A stretch of DNA of 64,000 bases from an uncultured Eubacteriales bacterium (lineage in GTDB: Bacteria; Bacillota; Clostridia; Oscillospirales; Acutalibacteraceae). The stretch is from positions 1 to 64,000 of the forward strand of contig CAKSHM010000007.1 in the NCBI GenBank assembly GCA_934457415.1, in the 5' to 3' direction. Positions 1 to 9,657 of the stretch are shown here, piece by piece; the first letter of the stretch is position 1; each line of letters starts with the position of its first letter. The notes under the pieces were generated by a model. It searched no databases and was not told where the DNA came from. It was given only the letters and a program-made list of their open reading frames with translations. The position numbers and the translations under genes were made by a program.

Positions 1-18
1 GCACAAGGAGGTTGAGGT

Positions 19-315
19 TTGGCTATGAATAACAGTTTAGCAGAAGTACACCCGGAGCTTGTTTCGGAGTGGTCGGACAGAAATTATCCGATACTTCCAA
101 CTCAGGTTACGGTCTTTGCCAATCGTAAGGCTTGGTGGAAGTGTGAGGATTGTGGCAGGGAGTGGAACACCCTTATTTCTACCCGTTCCGGTGGCAGCAA
201 ATGCCCGTATTGCAGTGGGTACATATTCTTGAAAGGGTTTATTATAAATGTTTTATCCGAGAATTCGGGCAATTCCTTTTGGGATTGCCCATTTTTCTTT
301 ATAAATACAAAATGA
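19..315 (+). pseudogene. Truncated zinc-ribbon (DUF4379/PF14311-like) protein fragment
   Basis: About 62 N-terminal residues look like one zinc-ribbon repeat of the kind found in tandem in Firmicutes proteins of unknown role. It shows a 'hPELVSEWS' start, 'WWKCEDCGREW' and a closing 'CPYCSG', giving two CxxC knuckles. After that motif the reading frame loses family likeness and runs through a terminator hairpin (267-300), so the 3' part has probably been deleted or replaced. The Shine-Dalgarno AAGGAGG at 5-11 sits 7 nt before a TTG at 19 but 13 nt before the ATG at 25, so TTG is the better start. Full members usually carry several such repeats. I read this as a remnant, not a working gene. 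Confidence 0.6.
267..300 (+). terminator. Intrinsic terminator inside the broken zinc-ribbon frame
   Basis: GGGCAATTCC, loop TTTT, GGGATTGCCC, then a T-rich run. The 10-bp stem has one G-T pair. It lies before the stop of the overlapping reading frame, which supports truncation of that gene. Confidence 0.7.
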
Positions 316-502
316 AAAAGCGGACGGTAATATTTAATAAGATTTATTAGTATGCCGAAAACCAATTACGCTCAAAAAATAACCAATTACAAAAAAACCG
401 TCTTATAAGGATACTTTTTTATTATACTCTATTGTATTATATTTAATAATAACATTTCCTCTTGCGGCGAAATGTTAAGAGTATAAAAGGAGTCCGGAAT
501 GA
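316..502. other. A+T-rich spacer with a leader hairpin
   Basis: This spacer holds the presumed promoter region of the large secreted protein that follows; I could not fix a convincing -35/-10 pair. A hairpin AACATTTC / GAAATGTT (451-458 and 469-476) lies just upstream of the ribosome binding site and could be an operator or an mRNA leader structure. Confidence 0.35.
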
Positions 503-3500
503 ATGGCAAAAAATAAGAAAAAGAAAATAACAAAACGCCTGTCAGCGGCAGTACTAAGTCTTGTTATCATACTTTATCAGTTTATCGGAACGGCGCCGTT
601 CACCTTAGGTCTTACGGCATTTGCGGCAGAGGCTGCAACAAACATACCGTTAAGAAAAACAGACGGCAGCGGAAAAGCCTTTATTTACCATAGCTTCAAA
701 GAAACGACTGTATTCACGACTGGCAAAACTTATGCCTTTTTGGACGGTATTTACAGTGCCGACGATGCTGTGTCCGCACTCGGAGCGGGAGCGATTCTGA
801 AAACGCTGAGCAAAGAACCGAGCGGCGCTAAACACGGCTCTGAATACTATATACAAAAAAAGTACGGAAGCGGCGCCAAAGCTAAGGTCTATGTTGCTGT
901 TGAAACCCCGGGCAAGGATTTCGATTTCTGTCCGTATGGCGGACTTTATCAGGTTCCGAATACCTCAAAACCTACGGAATACCGCTATTTCTGCTGGAAA
1001 GGCGGCGCGTATAACTGCGGACCTTATTACGCATATACTTATGTAGAAGAAAGCGTTGTCTCCGATAATGTGACGGCTTCGCTTAAAAATATTGAAAATC
1101 AAGGCTCGCAAAATTCTAAGGATTATACAGTTACCGTTACTTATGACGGAAATAAAAAGAAAGTCTTAGACCACGGGAGCTATAAGGTTAAATTCACTTC
1201 CCCCGATAAGGTTACAATTGTTATTTCAGACAGCGTCGGGAATTCTATTACTGCAAATTTCAAGTCTCCGCTGGCTGTTCGCTATGACGGAAACTGTGAA
1301 AATGCTCTCAATGTTCCTTCCGCGCAAACTGCATGGAAGGGAGAAAGCAATAAAATATCTTCTGCTGTACCCACACGTTCCGGATATTCGTTTGTAAACT
1401 GGAAAGACAGCAAAACAGGCGTATCATATTCCGCACAGCAGAGCTTTACGCCCGCAAGTTCCCTGCGGCTTTTGGCTCAGTGGAAAGACAGTCAGGCTCC
1501 TGTTATCGGCTATACGCCCACGCAGGTTATGACGGGCGACTCAGATGAGACAGTAAAAAAAGCTGTTTTGGAGGTTCTGACCGTCACGGATAACGAGCCT
1601 GTTTCGGAATGTACCGTTACGGTAACCTTACCCGCAAACTTTACAAAAACGGCAGGAAATAAAAACGCAAGGGTAACAGTAAAGGACAAAGCAGGAAATA
1701 TTACTGCAAAAGAATGTTCGGTTTATGTATCTTCTTATGTGGATATTTCAGCACCCGTTTTCACGGCAAGCACAAAAAGCCTCACCGCTGCGCTTAATAA
1801 CCCCGGCACCGACACGGTTACGGAAAGCGGATTTGTATGGGGTGTTATGAACTCTCCGAGCCTTACCGTGAATAACGGCAAGAAAAAAACAACGACCGCA
1901 GTAAACACTGTCGGCGGCAAAATTTCCGTTGCGGCTGACAATCTGCAAAAGGGTGTTACCTATTATGCCAGAGCGTATATCACCGCAGGCGGAGTTACTT
2001 ATTACAGCGAAGAAATAACTATTGGTTTAGGTCTCCCTGCTTACGGGACCTTTACCGTAAAGAATAACGGAGATAATACCTTTACGATAATAAGAAGCGG
2101 CGGCACCGAAGGCCAACAGCTTGTCTATTTCCGCACAGTCAACGGTTCGGCGGTAGGCGGCACACATTTTACACACACATTTGGCTATTGGACATTTAAA
2201 GACGGAGAAACTTCAAAAAATGTTTCGGTTACCGAGAAAAGCGCGAACACAGCCTACACCGGAAAGTCCGCCACCGCTTACAGTAATGCAGACCGCACCT
2301 ATTCGTTGGAAATTTACCGTGTAGTCGGCGGCGGAAGTTTAGGCAGTCCTACAAGTGCAATAAGGACGATGAAAAACAATTCGTCCTATAAAGTGAATCG
2401 GGACTATTATACCAGAGAAAGAAATTTTGCGTCGTTTGACGAGGAAACGACACGCGGAGATTATGACACCGACAAATTGGGCTGGTATAACGGAAAAACA
2501 GGAAGCGCCGCTTCGCGTACGATAACGGTCGATGTTCCTGATTTGAATGCAAACTACTGGAAAAACACAGCAACCGGTCTTTTATATTGCATGCAGGTTC
2601 AAATCAAAGAGGAAGCGGACGGATATCAGCACATTCAGATCACCCCCGGCAGTTCTATAAATACAGAATTTTACCCATACCAAGGTGATTACAAAGGATT
2701 TACTAATTTTAACGATATGAATCCTGCTGCTTACGCTATGACCTTAGAACACGGCGGAAGCAAAAAACTCAGTAATTACCTTACATACACCTTCCCTTCG
2801 CAAGTTCCAAATACCGGAAATCCGCGGTCAACTACGAATGAATATGTAAAAAGCGGATACGGGGATAATACCGGTTTAATTTTCCCTGTTACACAAGAAA
2901 AAATTTCCATAGGCTACAGTGCCAGCGGAACCGGCAGCGACAAATGGAAAGAAAAGGAAGAAAATCATTTTATCCAACTGTTAGATACCCAAGAGCCCCA
3001 GTTCGTCACAGTGGCACCCATGTCAGGCGGTGTTTATAAGATCGGCGATAAATTTACTGTATCACTGATTTTTGACGAGATCGTTGACAGTCGGAACAGT
3101 ACAAATATTTCGAGTGTTAAGGTTAATACCTCTTGGGGTACAGCTGCTTACGCAGGCGGCGCAGATACCAATGTCCTCTATTTTTCGGGAACTGTTGCGG
3201 CAAACGCAAGCGGAAATCTAAAGGTGAACAGCATTACAAATCCAAGCTATATCAAGGATATGTGCAACAGCACAACCACAAAAGTGACATCCAGCGGCTC
3301 GGGAACTACAAATGCAAAGCTTGATACTTCCATTCCGAATTTCACCGTCAAGTCCAACGGCATTACAAACGGCACGGGCAAAGCAACAGTCACGGTGAAT
3401 GCAGATAAAGCAAAGACAACGGGAATGAGATACGCTTGGTCTGATTCAGCGACTGCACCGACAAGCGGCTGGGTAGAGCTATCAAATTCAGAACTATCTT

Positions 3501-5395
3501 CCGCGAAAGGCACATCAGGTCTTCCCCTCTCTATCCGCAAGAAAGCGGGCAGCGGAAAAAGCAACGGCAAATGGTATCTCCATGTAAAAGCGGTTTATGA
3601 TACAACCGGCGCTTCGGCTTATAAATACACCTATCTTGATTTCGGCACGGCGGCAAGTCCTGCGGCCGGCAGCAAACCGCCGACGCTTACCGTCAAGGCG
3701 GATAATACAAATTGGGCTGCGAGCAGAAATATAAGCATTTCGGCGACAGGAGCGCAATCGCTTAAATACCGAAAGTCGGACGCGGCATCGTGGACAACGC
3801 TAAGCACGACCGCAACCGGCGTTACGGTTTATAAAAACGGTTATTATACATTCCTGCTTTCGTCAGGCGATGAAACCGTCACTAAGACCGTTTTGGTTGA
3901 GAAGCTTGATCGGGAAAGTCCAACGGCTTCTATAGGAGAGCCTACAAGTAATTCCAAAGAATCGCCGAAAAGCGGAGTTTACACAGAAATTGAGCTGTCT
4001 ATAACTTATGCGGATGCAGGATCCGGAGTAAAAAATGTGCAATACAAATGGACGAACAGTACTGCGGCCCCGTCCTCATGGCTAACACTTGTAAAAGGTA
4101 AAACAACTGTTACTTATACGGCAAGCGAAAGTACGGCTACCGTCAAATACCTGCATATCAAGGTTTCGGATAATGTGAATTATACTTGCACAACCTATTC
4201 TTCACCCTTTAAGGTGATTTCCGAAGCGGCGGTTAAAAACCATACGCCGACAATCACCGTCACGGGCGCGCCGACAAAATGGACTAACGATACTGCTACC
4301 CTTACATGGCAGCTTTCAAAGTATGTCGGAAAGAATTATGAGGTTATTTTACCGGACGGCAAAATAACCTCGGATACAAGCGGCGAAGTATGGGCAAGAC
4401 AAAACGGCGATTATACGGTGACTGTCCGTGATCTTGACTACGGCGGAGAAAACACCGCAGCTGTTAAGGTCGATAAGCTTGACACTCTCTCCCCTACCGT
4501 AACCATAAGCGGAGGCACGGACAGTTGGACGAACACCGATCAGACGCTTACAATATCAGCAAACGACACTCAGAGCGGTGTCGGCAAAAAATGGTATAAA
4601 ATCGTTTCAAGCACAGACGAAATTCCGACCGAGGGACTGACAGAGCTTACAGGAAATAAAATTACTTTAAGTAAGGAAGGTCGGTATTACATCTATTACA
4701 AGATTTACGATAATGCCGGCGATACCGATTTAGACAGAGAAGCCAACAAAACCGAGGGTTTCAAGCTTATACAGATAGATAAAACCGCTCCTGTGGTAAG
4801 CTTCGGCGAATACTCCGCCAATGCAGGAATGACTGTTGCTGCCGCGGACATTACATCTAAGCTTGCTTCTCTATCTTATAGGATAGGAAACGGAACAGAA
4901 ATTCCGATTACCCTAACAAACGGTCAAATTGAAAAAGTCTTTACCATAAATGACCTCCCTGCGGGAGATAACAAAATCACCGTAACAGCCACGGATAATG
5001 CAGGACTCAGCACAACAGTCTTTAAGACGGTTCATGTTGAAATTGTAAGCGTGGAAATCACATGGGACGCACTTGAGTTCACCTACTCAGACGGCACTTG
5101 GAACGCAAATACACATTCCTATGAGGGAGCCGGCTGGAAACCGGATAAGACGGACGGAAACAAGATAGCGGTCCGAAACAGCGGCGAAACCGCAGTCAGC
5201 GTAACATACAGCTATATGCCGACAAACAGCGCCGTGTCAGGCCGCTTTACCGACGGAATAACGCCTATAACCGCGCCGGTTGCGCTTAATGTCTCAGAAG
5301 AAAAATCCGCATGGCTGATTTTGAACGGAAAACCGACCGAAACAATAAATAAAGATATCATCGGCTCTGTAACCGTAACGATCGGAGATAATTGA
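503..5395 (+). CDS. Large secreted multidomain protein with InlB, Calx-beta and Ig-like domains
   Basis: The start is ATG 503, 10 nt after AAAGGAG. Residues 1-42 form a long signal peptide: a lysine-rich head, a hydrophobic core, then 'TAFAAEA'. Residues about 258-328 look like an InlB/Listeria-Bacteroides repeat ('SGYSFVNWK', ending 'LLAQW'). Residues about 512-580 resemble a Calx-beta domain. From about 1060 to 1510 there are successive bacterial Ig-like domains, with joints such as 'DRESPTASI', 'DTLSPTVTISG' and 'DKTAPVVSF' spaced 80-110 residues apart. No LPxTG signal, terminal membrane helix, S-layer or cell-wall-binding repeat is visible, so it may be released or held non-covalently. 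A role in surface adhesion is inferred from domain type only. It converges on the serpin gene. Confidence 0.8.
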   Translation: MAKNKKKKITKRLSAAVLSLVIILYQFIGTAPFTLGLTAFAAEAATNIPLRKTDGSGKAFIYHSFKETTVFTTGKTYAFLDGIYSADDAVSALGAGAILKTLSKEPSGAKHGSEYYIQKKYGSGAKAKVYVAVETPGKDFDFCPYGGLYQVPNTSKPTEYRYFCWKGGAYNCGPYYAYTYVEESVVSDNVTASLKNIENQGSQNSKDYTVTVTYDGNKKKVLDHGSYKVKFTSPDKVTIVISDSVGNSITANFKSPLAVRYDGNCENALNVPSAQTAWKGESNKISSAVPTRSGYSFVNWKDSKTGVSYSAQQSFTPASSLRLLAQWKDSQAPVIGYTPTQVMTGDSDETVKKAVLEVLTVTDNEPVSECTVTVTLPANFTKTAGNKNARVTVKDKAGNITAKECSVYVSSYVDISAPVFTASTKSLTAALNNPGTDTVTESGFVWGVMNSPSLTVNNGKKKTTTAVNTVGGKISVAADNLQKGVTYYARAYITAGGVTYYSEEITIGLGLPAYGTFTVKNNGDNTFTIIRSGGTEGQQLVYFRTVNGSAVGGTHFTHTFGYWTFKDGETSKNVSVTEKSANTAYTGKSATAYSNADRTYSLEIYRVVGGGSLGSPTSAIRTMKNNSSYKVNRDYYTRERNFASFDEETTRGDYDTDKLGWYNGKTGSAASRTITVDVPDLNANYWKNTATGLLYCMQVQIKEEADGYQHIQITPGSSINTEFYPYQGDYKGFTNFNDMNPAAYAMTLEHGGSKKLSNYLTYTFPSQVPNTGNPRSTTNEYVKSGYGDNTGLIFPVTQEKISIGYSASGTGSDKWKEKEENHFIQLLDTQEPQFVTVAPMSGGVYKIGDKFTVSLIFDEIVDSRNSTNISSVKVNTSWGTAAYAGGADTNVLYFSGTVAANASGNLKVNSITNPSYIKDMCNSTTTKVTSSGSGTTNAKLDTSIPNFTVKSNGITNGTGKATVTVNADKAKTTGMRYAWSDSATAPTSGWVELSNSELSSAKGTSGLPLSIRKKAGSGKSNGKWYLHVKAVYDTTGASAYKYTYLDFGTAASPAAGSKPPTLTVKADNTNWAASRNISISATGAQSLKYRKSDAASWTTLSTTATGVTVYKNGYYTFLLSSGDETVTKTVLVEKLDRESPTASIGEPTSNSKESPKSGVYTEIELSITYADAGSGVKNVQYKWTNSTAAPSSWLTLVKGKTTVTYTASESTATVKYLHIKVSDNVNYTCTTYSSPFKVISEAAVKNHTPTITVTGAPTKWTNDTATLTWQLSKYVGKNYEVILPDGKITSDTSGEVWARQNGDYTVTVRDLDYGGENTAAVKVDKLDTLSPTVTISGGTDSWTNTDQTLTISANDTQSGVGKKWYKIVSSTDEIPTEGLTELTGNKITLSKEGRYYIYYKIYDNAGDTDLDREANKTEGFKLIQIDKTAPVVSFGEYSANAGMTVAAADITSKLASLSYRIGNGTEIPITLTNGQIEKVFTINDLPAGDNKITVTATDNAGLSTTVFKTVHVEIVSVEITWDALEFTYSDGTWNANTHSYEGAGWKPDKTDGNKIAVRNSGETAVSVTYSYMPTNSAVSGRFTDGITPITAPVALNVSEEKSAWLILNGKPTETINKDIIGSVTVTIGDN

Positions 5396-5456
5396 ACATT
5401 ACCGGGAACAAAAAGAAATATCCGATTACAGTCGGCAGGGTTGCGAAAGGTATACA

Positions 5457-6704
5457 TTACTTCCCGATATCCGTGACTGCGCCGATAAATACAGGCAGCC
5501 CTGCTGCGTCGTCTATAATGGCATAGACGAACGGGCGGTCAAGCGTCACTCTGTATATATCTACTATAACAGCGGTTTCCTTAATTTCCACAGCGGTCGC
5601 CGCACCGGCTTTTGTGCCTTTTCCGTCCACGGCGATATACGCCTTGTGGAGTATACGGCTGATGAATATATTGCCACTGTCACTAAGCGCCGAAAAATCC
5701 GCTCTTTCCGGATCAAACGGCAGCGTCATACCGAGCGCTTTCAGCGCACTGCTCATTTCAATATCATAATCATATGAAAACTTCGGTATCGCCGTTTCCA
5801 CGGGAACATCCTTGGCATTTTTTATCATATCAATAAATGTTCCGCCGGTCATTGAGGCAATATAGTCGCCGAGAGAAACATCCTCGTTCGGCAACATTGC
5901 CACAAAGCTATAGCCGTTCTTATAAGGCTTGATAAATCCGGTCGCCTTGCCGTCGTCAAGATAGCGGTGCTCCTCCGAATACATCATCGGAACGGTTTTC
6001 TTTTTGCCGTCAAGGGCGGTAAAAGCGCCGTCCCTGATCTCGTCCTTTTTATAAATATTTTCCCACTCGGCGTCGAACAAAACGGTGTTAATCAGATACA
6101 TTACTGAATTCCGGTCAAAATCGTCGATGATTTTCTCTATTGTACCGTCGGTATTTTTCTTTACCCAGTTGTTGATATCCCGCAGCGTTTTTTCATCAAA
6201 CGGCGATTTGTATGCCGCAGCATCGAAGTAATCAGCGTTTTTCTGCAAAAAAGCCTTTTTCGCCGTAAATCCGTTATCCTTGAACCAAATAGAATTTGCG
6301 ATATTCAGCTTTGCCGTTTTTTCGGAGGGCAGCAATTTTATATAGGAATACAGATACTCGTTCAGCGTTTCCATGGGAATATCTCCGCCGAGCAAAGTTT
6401 CCATTTGTGCAAGAGTTTCGCCCTTAGCTCCGTTTGCCGTCATAGAAAGCGCCAGCATAACCGACAGCGGAGATATAAGGCTGTTTTTGCTGCCGTTTCG
6501 CGTTTTTTGAAAGAGCTTGAAAGCAAAGTCCGCAGTGCTGTTTTTGAAAGCATCATCCGCGGTCTTGCCGGAAACGGTCTTTGCCGTAACATCCTCCATA
6601 AGATTCGCCGCCTGAACCTTTGTACCGCAGCCTGAAAGGCTCATGACTCCTGCCGCAAGAACAGACAGGCATAAAATAACAGCCGTCAATCGTTTTGTTT
6701 TCAT
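5457..6704 (-). CDS. Serpin-family protease inhibitor, lipoprotein
   Basis: This 415-residue protein is full-length for a serpin. The start is the ATG at 6704, preceded by GGAGGAA at 6-nt spacing; an upstream in-frame ATG has no such site. Residues 1-26 form a lipoprotein signal with lipobox LSGC (Cys26), so it should be tethered outside the membrane. Serpin landmarks are 'NSLISPLSVMLALSM' near the N-terminus, 'NTVLFDAEWE', the hinge 'GTKAGAATAVE' and the distal 'RPFVYAIID'. The small Ala/Gly/Thr hinge residues fit an inhibitory serpin that traps serine or cysteine proteases. The reactive-centre loop seems slightly longer than in alpha-1-antitrypsin, so P1 cannot be named safely. A gut commensal could use it against host or microbial proteases; that is inference. 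Confidence 0.93.
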   Translation of the reverse strand: MKTKRLTAVILCLSVLAAGVMSLSGCGTKVQAANLMEDVTAKTVSGKTADDAFKNSTADFAFKLFQKTRNGSKNSLISPLSVMLALSMTANGAKGETLAQMETLLGGDIPMETLNEYLYSYIKLLPSEKTAKLNIANSIWFKDNGFTAKKAFLQKNADYFDAAAYKSPFDEKTLRDINNWVKKNTDGTIEKIIDDFDRNSVMYLINTVLFDAEWENIYKKDEIRDGAFTALDGKKKTVPMMYSEEHRYLDDGKATGFIKPYKNGYSFVAMLPNEDVSLGDYIASMTGGTFIDMIKNAKDVPVETAIPKFSYDYDIEMSSALKALGMTLPFDPERADFSALSDSGNIFISRILHKAYIAVDGKGTKAGAATAVEIKETAVIVDIYRVTLDRPFVYAIIDDAAGLPVFIGAVTDIGK

Positions 6705-7118
6705 CACAATTTCCTCCAAATTATTCTGTTTCATGTGCATTTTATGACATAATCCGAATTACATTTTTACAAGTCGGAAAAGATTAGCAAGGAGCTCTCA
6801 TCAGGGCGTTTGCGCCCATACTAAGCTACGGTATTTATCACGGCAAATGCTCCCCGGCCTTTTCCGCTTACGAACCTGTGTCCTGTTATGTTACTCTTTT
6901 TCATTTGCAGCATATTCTGTAAACTACCATAAGGCACCGGCCTTGCCATGCAAAGCCGATGCCTTGTTTTCTTTTATCGTCTCGTGGGCTTTGCCGAATT
7001 TTCTTTACCTACGGGTCTATGTGAATAAATGCTTTACTGTCTTTAATATGTTTTTCACGCACTGTGCATACAGCTATACTCGCCGCTTCTGTGCTTTATA
7101 TGTATCTGTATTCGGATT
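6705..7118. other. Gene-free stretch with several hairpins
   Basis: No convincing protein gene lies here. It holds the presumed serpin leader and promoter on the minus strand, a perfect hairpin GGGCG-TTTG-CGCCC (6804-6817) and a terminator-like hairpin on plus (6931-6975). The density of inverted repeats from 6790 to 6975 suggests a structured RNA, but I match it to no known family. Confidence 0.4.
6931..6975 (+). terminator. Terminator-like hairpin on the plus strand
   Basis: AAGGCACCGGC and GCCGATGCCTT pair with one mismatch around a 13-nt loop, followed by GTTTTCTTTT. The T-rich tail is on the plus strand, although no plus-strand protein gene precedes it. Confidence 0.5.
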
Positions 7119-9632
7119 TTATTTTTGCTTTCTCTTTTTACTGACAACGGTCGTACAGCCGACAGCGCCGCCGCTGATAAAGAGCAGCGCGATCCACAGC
7201 ATGAGGTTGCTGTTGTTGCCGGTTTTGGGAGACTTTTGCAGCTTAGCCGTTACGGTGTCGGCTTTTTTAATTTCATTTATACCGTCTCGGTCGCTGTAAT
7301 ACTTATTACAGCCTCTGCAGTACCAATGCTCAATGTTGCCATCTGCATCTTTGGTCGCCGCCTTTGCGGAGATATGCTCGAGGTAGGTGTGGTTCTTCGG
7401 GTCAAGCTCACCGTAAGCCTTTCCGCAAACCTCACATACCGCCTTGTCCTTGCAAGTTTCCTTACCGCCGGAGCAATCCTTTGTTTCAAGCCCGTTGCAG
7501 CCGTCCACCGTGCATTGACGGGTGTGCGTGCCGTCGCCGTTCGATACCCATTCACCATAGATATGCCCGTCGTTGACCGTTACGGTCATTTCGGCGGTGT
7601 TGCCCGCCTTGTCGGTGACAACGATTCTCTGCTCGCCGTTTGCGTGAGCGAGGGTAAAGCTGCCTCCTTCGTCAAGCGTGACCTCTGTGCCGTTCACGGT
7701 GATGGTGTTCACATACTTTTCGTCAACGGTGACCGTCTGTGCTTCGCAATAGGTCTTGCCGTTTTCTATGCCGGTGATGACCGGGCTTGTGCCGTCAAGC
7801 ACAATGCCGTCCGAGCAGATGTAGTCCGTATTGCCTGCATTATCGGTCAGTCTGACATAGATAATGTATTCGTTATCGGGGTCAATGCCGAACGGTGCGG
7901 TGTACGCTGTGAAGGTCATGCCGTCAAGCTCCGCTTTTGTCAATTCCTTATCTGACAGCAGATATTCAACCGTTACCGTTTCGCCGCTGTTGTCGGCTGC
8001 GGTGATCGTCACCGTTTGCGTGTCCTTAAAGAACAGACCGAAGGTGATGTTGTTGAGAAACGCTTTCCAACTGTTCTCGCTGATTTTAATTTCACCCGTG
8101 GGCTTTTCAATGTCTTTCCACTGCGCCGTGATGGTCATATTCTCAGCGGGCATGGTTTCGGGAATTTCCCTGTCCCAGCCGATAAAGGTGTAGCCCTCTC
8201 TTGTCGGGTCGGCAGGTGCGGTAATTGCCGTACCATAGTCCTGTGTAATGGGTGCGATTTCGCTGCCGCCGTTGGTGTCAAAGGTAATTGTGTATTGATT
8301 GATTTCCCACTGCGCGGTGACAGTCATATTTTCAGCGGGCATAGTCGTGGGAATTTCCTTATCCCAGCCGATAAAGGTATATCCTTCTCTTGTCGGGGCT
8401 TCAGGTGCGGTAATTACCGTGCCGTAGTCCTGCGTAATCGGAGCAATCTCGCTGCCGCCGGCGGTGTCGAAGGTAATCGTGTAGGTGATCGCTGCCCATT
8501 TTGCATACAATGTTATGTTATCGGTGACTTTATCGCTTGCATAATCCCACGCCGTGCCGTCGGCCTTGTTCCAGCCACCGAAGGTATAGCCCGGTGTGGC
8601 GGCGGGAGCATCGGGACGCGTCGCGAGAGTGCCGGAGGGAAGAACCTGCTTTGCGTATTCACTGTCGCCGTCCTTGTAGGTCACGATGACGCCGGTCGTA
8701 TTGCCGTAAATATACAGACCGCCGTAGAAGAGGCCCCAGTCAACATGGCTTGGATTTACACTGGAAGTTCCGCCGATCACCGTCTTGCCTTTGAAGGCGG
8801 TAATACCGTTATCTTCTGCAAGACAGGTGATCTTACATGCCTGATTTAGGTGAACCTCACCGTATACCTCGCCGCCGTTGGCGTAAATTGTGGTCATATA
8901 CGCAGCATTGATAGCGTATCTGCCGTTGTTTTTGATCAGGCCGCCGGTCAACGTGATCACGCCGGTTGTGTCTCCGTTCGCCATCGGACCAAAAGCGTAT
9001 ATGCCGCCGTGAAAGGCCTCTCCGGTCGTTAATCTGTTTGGTGTTGAGCAGCCGACAATGCTGCCGGCGTTCATGGTGAACGAACCGTCTGAGAGGAACA
9101 GGCCACCGCCTCTATTGGCTATGCAGCCGACGATATTGCCGCCGTTCATGGTGAGTGCGCCGCTGCCGATGATCACGCCGCCTCCCACCCCGTTGGAGAA
9201 GAAGATCCGGCTGCCCGTGCCGCCTGTGATGATGCCACCATAGACGGTCTCTGTACCGCTGTCGTCCAGCACCCAAGGTTCTGCGCCGTTAACCTTGAAT
9301 TTGTGCTCCGCCGTGGGATTGCTGTCGATAAGGGTCAGGTCGCCGGTGATGCCGCTCTTATTATCGAGGATAATAACGCTGCCGCTGCCGGTCATTTTCA
9401 GAACATAGCCGTTGAGATCGAGGGTGACCTTGCGGAGGACGGTCAGGGTCGTGCCGATTGCAATGTCATTTTTCAGCGTGATGATGTCTACGCTGCTGTC
9501 CGCCAGCGCATCGACAAGCTCTTGTTCCGTTTCGACTTTCCTGTTTGTCTCACCCTCGGCAAACGCCGTAGTCGGCACAAGACAGAGCACCATACAAAGG
9601 GTGAGCAGGATACCGAGTATTCGTTTTTTCAT
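7119..9632 (-). CDS. Cell-wall-anchored InlB-repeat surface protein
   Basis: This is an 837-residue precursor. Residues 1-25 are a signal peptide ending 'TTAFA'. Residues about 30-290 contain repeated turns such as 'MNGGNIVGC' and 'MNAGSIVGC' that suggest a right-handed beta-helix. Three InlB/Flg_new-type repeats follow (about 311-520), each with a 'GYTFxGW' motif and an 'AKW' or 'AQW' end. After these come Ig-like segments and a Cys/His-rich part with CxxC pairs. The C-terminus has an LPxTG-like sorting signal SPKTG (about 802), a hydrophobic helix and the tail KKRKQK, so sortase anchoring is expected. CGGAGGT precedes the ATG. It is the last gene of the TetR-led operon, 25 bp after its upstream neighbour. 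Confidence 0.85.
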   Translation of the reverse strand: MKKRILGILLTLCMVLCLVPTTAFAEGETNRKVETEQELVDALADSSVDIITLKNDIAIGTTLTVLRKVTLDLNGYVLKMTGSGSVIILDNKSGITGDLTLIDSNPTAEHKFKVNGAEPWVLDDSGTETVYGGIITGGTGSRIFFSNGVGGGVIIGSGALTMNGGNIVGCIANRGGGLFLSDGSFTMNAGSIVGCSTPNRLTTGEAFHGGIYAFGPMANGDTTGVITLTGGLIKNNGRYAINAAYMTTIYANGGEVYGEVHLNQACKITCLAEDNGITAFKGKTVIGGTSSVNPSHVDWGLFYGGLYIYGNTTGVIVTYKDGDSEYAKQVLPSGTLATRPDAPAATPGYTFGGWNKADGTAWDYASDKVTDNITLYAKWAAITYTITFDTAGGSEIAPITQDYGTVITAPEAPTREGYTFIGWDKEIPTTMPAENMTVTAQWEINQYTITFDTNGGSEIAPITQDYGTAITAPADPTREGYTFIGWDREIPETMPAENMTITAQWKDIEKPTGEIKISENSWKAFLNNITFGLFFKDTQTVTITAADNSGETVTVEYLLSDKELTKAELDGMTFTAYTAPFGIDPDNEYIIYVRLTDNAGNTDYICSDGIVLDGTSPVITGIENGKTYCEAQTVTVDEKYVNTITVNGTEVTLDEGGSFTLAHANGEQRIVVTDKAGNTAEMTVTVNDGHIYGEWVSNGDGTHTRQCTVDGCNGLETKDCSGGKETCKDKAVCEVCGKAYGELDPKNHTYLEHISAKAATKDADGNIEHWYCRGCNKYYSDRDGINEIKKADTVTAKLQKSPKTGNNSNLMLWIALLFISGGAVGCTTVVSKKRKQK

Positions 9633-9657
9633 TTCTTGCTACCTCCGTTTTGCAGCC

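Noticed and set aside
6790..6860. Hammerhead ribozyme or fluoride riboswitch suggested by CTGATGA on the minus strand
   Set aside because: The required GAAA box and stem II for a hammerhead are missing, and the fluoride aptamer spacing does not fit.
6847..7299. 150-codon plus-strand frame downstream of the surface-protein operon
   Set aside because: It runs into the confirmed 3' end of the 7119-9632 gene, crosses a terminator-like hairpin and has no ribosome site.
8016..8849. 277-codon plus-strand frame
   Set aside because: It is entirely antisense to the InlB-repeat gene, whose domains are clear, and has no features of its own.
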